Shown here: one piece after another, positions 1-11,372 of the stretch
Numbering within the stretch: position 1 is the stretch's first letter
How the letters are laid out: the number at the start of each line of letters is the position of its first letter
Origin: Rhabditophanes sp. KR3021
Lineage: Eukaryota; Nematoda; Chromadorea; Rhabditida; Alloionematidae
Assembly (NCBI GenBank): GCA_963281155.1
Contig: CAUJLY010000004.1
Location: 1,736,001-1,800,000, forward strand
Direction of reading: 5' to 3'
Length of the DNA: 64,000 nucleotides
Made by a program: the position numbers and the translations under genes
Notes under the pieces: generated by a model
The model's input: the letters and a program-made list of their open reading frames with translations, nothing else
Database searches by the model: none
Told to the model about the DNA's origin: nothing

Positions 1-947
<947 letters not shown>

Positions 948-1845
948 ATGAATGGTCTAGATAACTTTAGTGATAAAGAGATTTTTGAAAGGAATGAAAT
1001 TGCCAGGGAGGGGTGTAAGTTTATAGTATGCCTTAAGATGAAAAATATCATTTGTTTTAGTTGATCCCGATTTGATTACATATTTTAAAGCGGTGACGGA
1101 TACTCTTGCCAAGCAGGTTATACCAAGCCAAGTTTGCGAATATCCTCGTCTAATCTATGATGATGAACTAATTTGCTATGAAAAAAGTCTAGACTGGGTA
1201 TTAAATATAATTATGTGGTATCAGCATGTCACCTTAGATTTAAGAGAACCTTTCTTGCTAGCAATTCGTAAAGCCATAAGTGTGATAGATCCCAAAATAC
1301 ACAACCAAGACTCTTTTATTATTTTCACGATCCAATTTTACAACGATTTGAGTGATATTGATTCCACAGATATAGAAGCTTTGGAAAACGCACAAAGTTA
1401 TGTTATTTGCAAATTATTCCGCCACTTGGATCATATATTTGACTGCAATTTGATTGAAAGTTATACTATTTGCAAACATAAAACGTTGATTTGCCAAAGA
1501 CGGCTGTTAATTGTTTATGGTGAAAATGTCGATCATGACAGACCTGATATAAATACGTACTCGGCTAAACAGTTTTTTGAAAATACTGGCATTAGTTTGA
1601 TTGGCCTTAAGAATTATACTAAGATAAAAGTTTTAAGTGAAGAGCAATTTTACTCAATTTATTCAAATTTTCCTGTTAATTCAAATGATTTTATTAATAA
1701 GGAGGCTTCCGTTGATGATGATGAGACCGCAAAAAGGGACAAATCTATGAGGATTCCATTTGATTGTTTGCAAGTTGTGATGATTTGTGGAGAAACTTGG
1801 ACAATTCAAATGCATGACCATTCTAAATTTCCTCAATTTTTGTAA
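948..1845 (+). CDS. Unrecognised two-exon protein, 283 residues
   Basis: Exons 948-1014 and 1061-1845. The 46-bp intron has donor T|GTAAGT and acceptor TTTTAG, and joining the exons keeps the frame: the first exon ends in phase 1 and the split codon becomes TTT. The start ATG at 948 was chosen because it is the first ATG in frame with the long exon; the long exon has no ATG of its own near the acceptor. The product is acidic to neutral and soluble-looking, with no signal peptide or membrane segment. It alternates hydrophobic strand-like segments (RRLLIVYGE, TGISLIGL, LQVVMICGE) with helices, which faintly suggests an alpha/beta (vWA-like) fold. I do not recognise the family. The next coding relic starts about 230 bp downstream on the same strand. 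Confidence 0.7.
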
Positions 1846-2074
1846 TCAATTTTATCCAATAAAATTCCTTTTATTTAAAAAATTTGCACTTTTGTTGTGC
1901 ATACCAAATTTTTATAATCTATTTTAGGCATACTTATGAATCTCAATTTATTTAAAGATTAAGATCTACATACGCTTATTTTATGGTGTATATAATATCT
2001 CTTTTCAAATATAAATCATAATTAGCTTAATTTTATTAAACGCAACATCTTAATAGTATCCTGCCAACTTCAAC

Positions 2075-2565
2075 ATGATTGACTTAAACAAAACTTTTAT
2101 GGAAGCCAAAACAGATCAAGTAAGTTTAATTTGCTTAAATGTATTTAACTCATTTATTTTAGAATAAGGACGACGATTCAAATTGTACCAAGAATATTCT
2201 TCACAAAATTATCAAAGACAAGGAAGCTTTCAAAAAGATTGGTGATACAAATAATAGTCTAACTGGTACTAAGAAAGCTAAAGCAATATTGGTTTCATAT
2301 GAAGTTTTTCAAAAGATTTAGGGAAAGGGCTTATGAGACACTACAAAAAGCAACCTATGTATGAAGAGTCTGGTGCTGCCATTAGAAAACACATGTCCCA
2401 CATAATGAAATTCCTGGAGCAGTCATAGAAAACTTCAAAAATATTTTTATTGCTAATAAATCAAGCCATCAATTTAAGAATGAATCTGATATGAATGTTT
2501 CATTCTTTAAAGTCAAAGCTTATACTAAGGTGGATTTAAGCAAAGCAATTCGAATGCAGTTTTAA
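2075..2565 (+). pseudogene. Small broken gene, family unknown
   Basis: An ATG at 2075 opens a short exon that ends at TCAA|GTAAGT; after an intron ending in TTTTAG at about 2163 the frame continues through a Lys-rich stretch until TAG. A second frame then runs through a helical segment (GKGLMRHYKKQ to FLEQ) and stops, and a third frame continues to TAA at 2563-2565. The hand-over from frame to frame with almost no gap, and continued amino-acid-like composition, is what a gene with single-base indels looks like. An intact 63-residue protein using only the first two exons is the alternative. I do not recognise the family. Confidence 0.4.
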
Positions 2566-4180
2566 TTATTAATTATGTTTTGTTTTGAAAATAAAATAAT
2601 CCTCACAAATTACTTTTTTCTAATTTAAGATCATCTTTATGTTTGTCATATTATGTCTTCAATATATTTTACCATGTATTGTTATCTCCCAGACTGGTTG
2701 AGTATAATATTGGATTCGTTGTATTTATCTTGCATTTTATATGCTGATACATTCTAAAAATTGTTCAGTAAATCATTCTTCAGCTTTGTTGTAATTTTAA
2801 GTTTTTTACAATTAAGAATTAAATGTTTTGCAAAAAGTAGACTATAAACACCACAGTCTGATTTTTTTAATTTTCTGTAGTTCCTCAATAGATAAATATA
2901 CGGGGTTTCTTTTATTTCCCATTTGAAAATAAATTATTCGAAAAAGAATGAATGTAGTTTAAATTTAGAATGACTACTAGTATGAATGAAGTATCATCAA
3001 TAAATGAAAGTGTTTTAGGCGTTTTTGCTCTTGGCTTAAATAATGTTCTTTAAGCACATTTATATTAAGGGCATGTAAGAAGATCTAAGGTACACAAATG
3101 TTCAAAGCGATCTTAATTAAAGAGTACGGTTCAACAATAAATACTTTTGATTTTTAACTATATTTATTATTTGTTGAAAATTGATCTAATGAAATGAATA
3201 TAATATGGAATATTTAAAAAGTATGGAACATTTTATGATAAATATTATTGTCAAATTACCAAAACAATTTAGTCTATTTAATTAAACACTTTAAGACCAC
3301 TTTCAAACAGTTTTAGAAAGTGTGGAGCTTTACCCCCTTTCATCCTGTTGTAAATTACAGTTTGTATATCAACCTTTTTTTTAAATATTCAAGATTTCAA
3401 TAAAATATTTAGTTGTTCTTTTTGAATTCAACTAATTAGCTTTATGTAATAGCAATAGCCATATTTGTTTATCTTGTAATAATAATCGTATTAATTCTGT
3501 CGAATTATAAGGTAAAGGAATTTGTAAATACAATATATAGATAGGATTACATCTCCAAATCAAGGTATATCACACTTCATTAACGATGAAATTGGAAAAA
3601 CAAGCAAAATGGAAGATCGTTTTGAGTTTACTTCTACAACGAAGATATAGTCACTATGGGTAGTAGAGTATGATATAACTTTGACTAGCACATAAAATTT
3701 GAACAATTTGTCGTACAATACATATTGAATTCGGTAAGCTGGGGAAATATAATACGTATGAGAAGAGTTTGATTGAAATAAGTGAATTATACAAGTGATT
3801 TATTTTTCCATTAATTTCTTCAATGAAGAATATCTAATATGTAAGTAAACTGGAATGTGTTAATTAGAAATTTTATTTTCTGGTAAATAAATAGGTTTAA
3901 TTGACTGAACTGATATTTTTGTTGATTCATACAAAAATAATTTGCCTATCAAAACTAAGCATTTAATTTGCCATTTTGGATAATACAAAGGACACTATTA
4001 ATTTTATCAATCTCTTACATTTGTAATTTTATAATATACGTTTTCGAACGTATAAAAACTTTTTCATCCACTTTACCCATACCAGACATTAATTGAGTGC
4101 CGCGGTTAATTAATTACTACATATTTAACAAATTAAAATTCATTCGAATAGCATTTATAAAATTGTAACTAATGTTTTAG
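2566..4180. other. AT-rich intergenic stretch, nothing recognised
   Basis: About 1.6 kb of AT-rich DNA with no open frame of note, no tRNA-like or rRNA-like sequence, and no clear repeat. It may include the 3' end of the preceding relic and the lost 5' part of the chemoreceptor pseudogene. Confidence 0.4.
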
Positions 4181-5030
4181 GCCAACTTCGTAACTTTAAT
4201 ACGGACATTCCACATCTATTCAGAATATGTCTTCGGAACCTTTTTATACTTCGTAAACTCCCTAGTGATATACATCATGTTAAGGAAGTCAAAAAAAGTT
4301 CACCGAAGTTTATAGACTATCAATTATAATAGCTGCTTTATTTACCATATTAGCTTCATTAGCCGGCCAATTGGCACATATTGAAATTGAACTAGATAGA
4401 GGATCGGTTTTGCTTGTCATTAATGGATTAGGCCATTTTACTGATTATCTCTTGTTGACTTGCTCATTTTGTTCTAGTTTTCAACTTCTTATCTCACCAG
4501 TTGCGTATATTCATTGTTATCAATTACTTTACAAGTGAGTTTAATATATTTATATGATGTTTTATTACTTTAGTAATGTTCAAATAACAAAGAGAAAGTT
4601 GTGTCTTTTGTTGATTGTTTCTTTTCTGAGTGCAAGTATCGTGGCTACTACATATTTTATGTCATTTAGGAAAAATGAACGTAATATTTTTAATTTAAGC
4701 GATGAAGGATGGAGTGATGTATTGAGGAATTCAAAAAAATATTTTTAATCTGCTCATCGAAAATGTTACACAATCAACACAATAAATGAGCCCTGGTACC
4801 AGAATTCTACATAAACAAATGAATAAAATATTACTTATCCCAGCTTTCTCACCCTTCGTACTAGCAGGTGTGCCACTATCATTGTCTTTATTTTAAATTT
4901 AAGCATTTATGCAGTGGGTGAATTTTCCCTAGCCATGTTTTACATAGCACCACTTATTAATGGCTTTGCAATGCTAATTTGAGTAATGATTTTTGGAGTG
5001 GAACTATGTTTTGGAAAAAAATACGTTCCC
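4181..5030 (+). pseudogene. Nematode 7TM chemoreceptor (srd/str/srj-like) pseudogene
   Basis: Three reading frames together spell a serpentine receptor. After a splice acceptor TTTTAG at 4180 comes a membrane segment containing VFGTFLYFVNSLVIYIML, then a basic loop ending in TAG. A shifted frame gives a second membrane segment (IIIAALFTILASLAGQ), a loop, and a third segment reaching the LLISPVAYIHCYQLLY end typical of the TM3 border in srd/str-class receptors. A 45-bp intron (AA|GTGAGT to TTTAG, about 4532-4574) joins to KRKLCLLLIVSFLSAS (TM4-like) and then a stop at about 4746. Further out-of-frame pieces to about 5030 resemble TM5 to TM7. At least three stops or shifts break the gene and no start is visible. 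Chemoreceptor pseudogenes are common in nematodes. Subfamily assignment is uncertain. Confidence 0.65.
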
Positions 5031-5690
5031 ACTGAGGCGAGTGCAAGCTTTGCCGTTGGTTTTTGCTAGCAATCAATTGGGCTAAATTGTAATTTAAATT
5101 AACATTACTAAAAGTTGTTTTTTAATGGACATCTTTGCCTATTTACTTAAGAATATGTCACAACAAGCTTTTTACTGCATGTTTTTTACTGAGGACCGAA
5201 CACCAGCTACTATTTCTTTTTCATTAGCAAATAATAAACAAATATTGACAAGATAATAAATAAATATTAAAGATTAACCAAAAAAATATGTCAATTGTTA
5301 CGGAGACTAATATATTTGGAAGTAAATCGTGTGAAACCAAATTGAAAGTCCAAGTACTTCTATTTCTATTTGGCATTAAAAGATTATGAGCGCAAACTAT
5401 AATTGAAAATGAATTCACAGGCTTTTTTGCTAATTTAAAGATTAATCACCAACAAAAGCGTGTGAGTCAAGTTCCATAATTTATTCACCATTTCTATTTA
5501 TAACATCCAATTAATTGATACAAGTTTGTACTCGATGATTCATACACTCTATTTACAAAGGAATGACACGAAAATTAATACACTTCAAATAAAGTCCATT
5601 TTACGACCACAGATCTTAACTATAAATAAACTTAATTTATTTAACAAAAACAAAAACAACATAAAAAGAAGAATGTTAAAGTTCACTAAA
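5031..5690. other. AT-rich intergenic stretch
   Basis: Only short open frames without coding character on either strand. The right half is the likely 3' flank of the minus-strand gene ending at 5691. Confidence 0.35.
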
Positions 5691-6761
5691 TTATTTTTGA
5701 AAGCAGTTTTGGATACCTCTCGCGAATAATAATTTGATGTAATTAAGACTAGATTTAGGAAATGAGTTGGGGTTCATTTTGGTGGCGATGATCTTTTCTT
5801 CGGCAAAATCTGATTCTATTGAAGGTTCTTTGACTTCGTACTTTTCAAATCTCTCCGAACAACAAACTATTTTGATACCCGCATTTTTCTTTTTTTTAAA
5901 AACAGGCGACTTTTGCTTGGTAATAGTACTCATTCGACTTCCTCTCCTCCAAGCCTTAAAGGTATCATAGTCAATCGGCGTATACTCATAATCACTAATC
6001 CCTACACTTTTCTTAACAATAGGCTTAACTTTCTTTATGCTATTCCTGCCAAGAGCCTGATGCCGGATGTTGCTACTGGAAGGAGCAGAAAAGGAAACCC
6101 GCTTCTTGGTGTCGTAATGATTGTTACACACTACTACTCTTCCTTTTCCAAATCCATTTGAATTGTTAAGCTGAGCAAAGGCAAGTGCATTCTCAGTGTC
6201 TCCATTAGACTTGTTTTCTTTAAACTTTACAGGCATTCCTTTATCAATTAAATCTAAAGCATTTTCAGACATGCAACGTCTTGGTATTAGTTGTGACGCA
6301 ATTTTGGGGCTTTTGCTTTCCAAAATAAACTCGAGTGCCTCGAATTGGGATAGCCAATTTGCAGTCAGGACAGACTGTCTTCTAACTAAATTCCTTTCCC
6401 GCAGCCTTAAAGATGATCTTAAGGTATCTGAAAGCTCAGACCCACTCGACAATTGCTTACTCAAACTATAAATAACATTCGGTGTGATGATATTTTTCTG
6501 TATTGAATCATACAACTCTCGCGGACTTAATTGTTTCGGAGACACATTACACGTGTCAATGTCCTCAATTTTTTGCTTGATTATGTCCAATGAATTTCGC
6601 CTGTCAAGAGATGGTGTTTGTCTTATCAGCTGAATCAGTAACTTTGCTGGACTCTCCTTCGTATTTCCACGAACGGGATCGGATAGCTTGCGCTGAGGAA
6701 TAGGAGTTTTCTCCTGGATAAGTGAGTTTTGACGGTAATTTTGAAAGGTATTCCGTTTCAT
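5691..6761 (-). CDS. Intronless disordered basic protein with PP1-docking RVxF motif
   Basis: Uninterrupted ORF of 356 residues from ATG at 6761-6759; no intron is needed. The product is rich in Ser, Lys, Arg and Asn, with no signal peptide, membrane span or recognisable globular domain, so most of it is probably disordered. Residues 219-226 read KKRVSFSA, which fits the classical PP1-binding consensus [R/K]x(0-1)[V/I]x[F/W] including basic residues before and small residues after it. There are several arginine-directed phosphosite-like stretches (RRNS, RRQS, RKLS) that would suit PKA/PKC-type kinases. A PP1 catalytic subunit is encoded elsewhere in this window (48482-50243). I infer a PP1 regulatory or substrate protein, perhaps germline-expressed given the single exon; the family itself is not recognised. 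Confidence 0.7.
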   Translation of the reverse strand: MKRNTFQNYRQNSLIQEKTPIPQRKLSDPVRGNTKESPAKLLIQLIRQTPSLDRRNSLDIIKQKIEDIDTCNVSPKQLSPRELYDSIQKNIITPNVIYSLSKQLSSGSELSDTLRSSLRLRERNLVRRQSVLTANWLSQFEALEFILESKSPKIASQLIPRRCMSENALDLIDKGMPVKFKENKSNGDTENALAFAQLNNSNGFGKGRVVVCNNHYDTKKRVSFSAPSSSNIRHQALGRNSIKKVKPIVKKSVGISDYEYTPIDYDTFKAWRRGSRMSTITKQKSPVFKKKKNAGIKIVCCSERFEKYEVKEPSIESDFAEEKIIATKMNPNSFPKSSLNYIKLLFARGIQNCFQK

Positions 6762-8173
6762 GGTGACGTTGCGTCAATAAATAGAATGTTAACGTCAGAA
6801 AAGCGGAACTAAATATTCTAAAGAATCTAAAGAAAGTAACTTAAGTTAATGGTTCTTTTATTTTAAAAAATGAATATCATTAAAGTTGGCAGTGAAAGAT
6901 GCGTGTAAGTGTTATCTTTAGTCAATGGCAAATGATGATACAAAAAATAAAGTGCCTCTTTATTATTAAGATTTTTAAAGTTGCCAACAAAAAAAGATGG
7001 GATTTGAATTGCAAATGAGGAGTTTCCTTCAAATCAAAACAAAGATATGATGACAATCCAAGAGATATTGCTAATACAATAAAAAAAAGTTCCTCGTATG
7101 ATGTGTTAAAAAGCAAGTTGCAATTTTGGGTGGAAGAATATGTGCATATTTAGATGTATACTATAGACCACAAATTAAATTGCATATAAAGAAGATGATA
7201 TGATGGTGTGCATGTATATAGGATGTAACTTTAACAAATGAAGGTGATGGCATAAATGGTAATGAAATATTTTAGTGGCGATATTAAGTTTAATGTACTT
7301 ATACAAAATAGTTTGGACCCTAGTTTGGAGCACAAAGAAATATGGTGTGAATATTTGTGTTTATTCTGAGATTATTATGAGTGGGTAGGTTCAACAAATA
7401 TATTGTATCTGGTTGTTACATGCAAAATTGGTCAAAAAAAGTAAAAAAGGAGAATTTACTTAAAAGTATGAAAGTATATGGTTTCGGCAGTATTTAATTG
7501 TTAGAATGTACACTTGAATGTTTATGTGGTATTGGTACTAAACATGATATGGTTTACTGACAAAGTATCAGGAAAATGATTTGCTAATTGTGGGTCTGTG
7601 TCGTAAACACATACACTCGCCAAAGAGAGAAGAGCAATTTTGAAAAATATTTTATAGAGTGATAAAAGAACGAGAATACACATCTATATATTCATGGGAG
7701 CTTATTAAATAGAGGATAAAAGTATGATTAAAAAACGATAATTAATTTTGATGAAAGCAATATCAAAGCGGATACATTTTATTTACTCAAAAGAAACCTG
7801 ATAATATTTCTAATAATAATGTTGTTATACTTTTGTCTTAAACCATCAAATATCAAAAATTTTAAAATAACACCCAAATAATTTACCACAATTTCATCCA
7901 TTTCTAATTATAATGCTTAATATTATTCTTTTACTAATTTCACATGCCACAAATGTAATCTCAAAAATAGTTATTAAAAATACTGATTACTATTTGTGCA
8001 AACATAAATTACTTGTTAATATAACGTTTTCTATAAATTTATTTGAATAAAATAACAATTCATATAATGTTGTTTAATGCAATATATAAATACACCCGTG
8101 TAAATAAATGTTTTTCATTCTGGAAAAGATGAAAAGGTCAAGTCAGACTGATTCTGTTGATGTTAAGCCTGAT
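6762..8173. other. AT-rich intergenic stretch
   Basis: About 1.4 kb with no convincing coding frame. It holds the promoter side of the RVxF-protein gene and the 3' side of the thrombospondin-receptor gene. Confidence 0.4.
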
Positions 8174-11100
8174 TCAAATTTGAGTATGAGCAGATGTGGT
8201 ATCTGTTCCTAGAAGTACTTTTGCTTCTTTACGTATTATGGAATCTATGTCGATGTCAGATGATAAATCGAAATGGGTTGGATGAAAAATTGAACCGGGC
8301 AGAACTTCATCATAGTAGTCATATTCCATTTCATTTACAGATGCGAATGATAGACTGCTTCTGGCAACGCGTGGTGTGTTTCGAGATGAGTTGCTTGTTG
8401 ACTGCACAGGTTTGATTGATCTTGAGCAGAGGGGTGTGTTTTGGGAAGATAATTGGATTCCTATGGATCTGCAGTGAACGACCTTTTTATTCAATCCACT
8501 AGAGTGACGTAGACCTCCGATAGTCAAATGTGTTGAGTCTGTATTATTGGATTTTATCATATCCGATGGCATGCTAAATTAGATTTAAAATGATGTTTTT
8601 TCTATTTATATCTTACCTATCACCCTTTTCTTGCCCATACGCCTTCGATAACAAAGACGACTTCACCATTTCAGCTTTAGCCCATTCCTTATCTTTAACA
8701 CTCTTCGTCACCAAAAAACAAATTGTTGTTGGGAAAAAGAGAATAAATAAGATGATAACAGCAATCATCATTATCATCAAACTTCTCTCACAATAACTAC
8801 CAACACAGAAGAGGTTTGAGGGACGATAGTGATTTAATGAGTATGATGAATCCTTTACCATATAATTGACTATTACACCAGACACATTCGTCACATTCCT
8901 TCCACTCTGCAAAATAAAAAGAAGACTCTTATTAGCCGAAAAATGTAATTCTTTTTCATGACTTTGCCTACTTTCCCAAACTAAATTGTTGTCCTGAAAA
9001 ATCTGAACTACATCACTTTTTGCCAAGTAATGAGTGTCTAATGATAGGGCAAAATCCCGATAAGGTTGCACATCAAAAAACTTGTTCCTTATTTTTGGGG
9101 CCTGTGGTGGTGTTAACTTCCATGTTATTTTGTTTTGACTTTGACAAAATGGGCCTGTACCACGACCTACAAAAAATGTCCCACTCTCTTCATTAATATC
9201 ACATCCACAGGCGCAAGATGAGTTTATGTTTTGATTTGATGAAATTAAAGGCTGAGGACATGCTTTTAATTCGCACACTTCAACTTCCATCATTGGTCCA
9301 ACACAATCTAATCCACCCGCTGGTTTGGGATTGTCGCAACTTCGAGTTCTTTTTCTAATTCCCGGCCCGCAGGATGTTGAACATGTAGATGGAAAATTGG
9401 CCCAATTACTCCAAGATCCATCAATTCTTTTCACTAAAGTTTCAAAATATGAACATTAGGTATCAATTAAAACTTTTGAATCAAATTTTGAAACGTGAAC
9501 ATTAAATATCAATTAAACCTTTTTAATAATCCTTCTATTGACGTTCAACATTGACGCATATCCATCTTTAAATCACAAGCTACAATCAAGTTTACAAAAC
9601 TCAACAAAAACAACCTCATTTATAATTAACACATCTGATTCCCCAAAACAACAAATACATTCTCTTAATGCATTTGTAATACACGTTGCCTCTATTAACA
9701 AAACGATTTGACCAAATACCCTATTCAATCACACAATCTTTTGTACCAAACTGATAACATATTCAAGCATATTCAAAGACAGTAAAACATATTCAACCAT
9801 AATTACCCATATGTTAAGCTAATTGCTGTATGCTTTCATTGTTCCTCGTACTACTACTTCAAATAAAGCACAATCGTAAACTATAAAGCTGTTCTCAAAA
9901 ACGGATTATAACACATGTTAAAGAGTATTATATATTAGTATACATGTCCTTTACTTATTATCAAGATTAATTGATGTGTTTTTGTTTTTTATAATAATCT
10001 TCTATAACAACATATCACAAATTAAGTCAGACCATATCACGAATTAAGTCAGAGCATATCGCAAATTAAGTCAAAGCATATGTTTCGTCTTTTTTTAACC
10101 ATAAAAAATGCACTAAGCCATCAATCTCAATATATTTTCCGTTAACTCAACCGTACTTAATTAATTTGGACATATTAGTGGCAACATAATTATGGAAATG
10201 AGATTATAATGGATATAAATTACAATAAAAATGCAACTAAGGCAAAAGAGACAGTTTGGGTGTGTGAACGATATGACAATTATATGGTTGGGTTGTTTTG
10301 ATGAATAGTTTTGAAATATACCATGTTTACGCTGCACTTGGTATTTATCTTTTTAATGGGAGAACTGATTAAAAAATGTAAACTTACAGGGCTCGGTTTT
10401 GACACACTTCTTGTCCCAGAGGGTTGAGCGTTCTGTAATGGTATGAGTTGATATTAGTTCAAAACAGTACTTTTCGAAAATTATATCAAAAAGGGAGCAA
10501 TCAAGATCGAGGGTTTTTTGATTGGATGGGAGTAGTAGCTCTTCGACGTAATGCCAGTCCCGAACTTTTCGAAGATCCATCGTTGCGGTTACTTGGACTC
10601 TAAAGTTGAGGTTTGTGTTGGGACAGATTGAATTTTCCCAAGACAATGTAAAGTAGTTATCACAATGAGGAAAGACTGAATCGGAGCGGATGTTTATAGA
10701 TGGTTTTCCCGCAATCAAGCCATTTGCATTTGGTTGAGGTGTTAGGGCAAGTGAATGTGATGTAATGGAAACAATTGTGTCTAAATTTAGCTCCTGAATC
10801 AACTTAAATTTATACAAGCCACCCGAATTAAAGTATCTACAAGACATCGTTTTAGTCGTTACTCCTGAATGCAACTGAATCGACCTTTCCTCAATAGGTT
10901 CCCACTGATCAGAATCATCTTCCGTAAAAGACAAATTTGAAGGAATATAATAAAAAGGCCTAAACAAAATAATCAGCTTAAAAACTTGTTTTGAACACAA
11001 CTCAGCTTCAAAGGAAATCTCCAAGTCCGTCAGCAAGTCATGTTTAAGCGGGACTTTAATCTTAATGCCAGGTTGTTTTGACAAAAGCTCTTTAACTTCC

Positions 11101-11372
11101 TTCATTTCCTCCTTGTCATTAATGGAGAAAAGATTATAGATGGTATCACCAATACCAAAACAGCCGCAAGGCAAACGTTCCCTTGTCTTCTTAGCACTAA
11201 ATCGGCAAGTTGTGATGTTGTTTTGTTGTATTAGATAACTACCACCAACTGTTAATCCTGCCACTTCAGTAGATTGCAAAGCATGTGGCATGGTTGGATG
11301 GAACTTAATAGTTGTGGCCTGAGCTTGATATATTAAAAATAGTAGAAGCTTAATAAAATTTAGTGGGTCCAT
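8174..11372 (-). CDS. Single-pass receptor with thrombospondin type-1 repeat
   Basis: Three exons on the minus strand: 11372-10388, 9433-8617 and 8573-8174, giving 733 residues. Both introns have normal borders (T|GTAAGT to TTTAG; AG|GTAAGA to ATTTAG) and the phases fit. The protein starts with a signal peptide (hydrophobic KLLLFLIYQAQA), then a ~310-residue extracellular region with scattered cysteines and N-glycosylation sequons. At residues 336-388 is one thrombospondin type-1 repeat (SWSNW, CSTSCGPGIRKRTRSC, six cysteines). A second cysteine-rich, CUB-like region follows to about 540, a membrane segment lies at about 547-571 (MIMMIAVIILFILFFP), and a ~160-residue cytoplasmic tail carries an acidic EYDYYDE patch. 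One N-terminal extracellular region, one TSP1 and one TM resembles vertebrate THSD1 in layout, but the extra domain before the membrane differs; the exact family is uncertain. The first intron (9434-10387) is 954 bp and contains a 22-bp tandem repeat. Confidence 0.8.
10011..10076. repeat. Three-copy 22-bp tandem repeat
   Basis: Three head-to-tail copies of a 22-bp unit beginning CATATCACAAATTAAGTCAG, differing at a few positions, plus a five-base start of a fourth copy. It lies in the first intron of the thrombospondin-repeat receptor gene. Confidence 0.85.

Noticed and set aside
9439..9526. Near-duplicate ~45-bp segments at the intron start of the thrombospondin receptor gene
   Set aside because: Short, imperfect and AT-rich; not distinguishable from chance similarity in this background.
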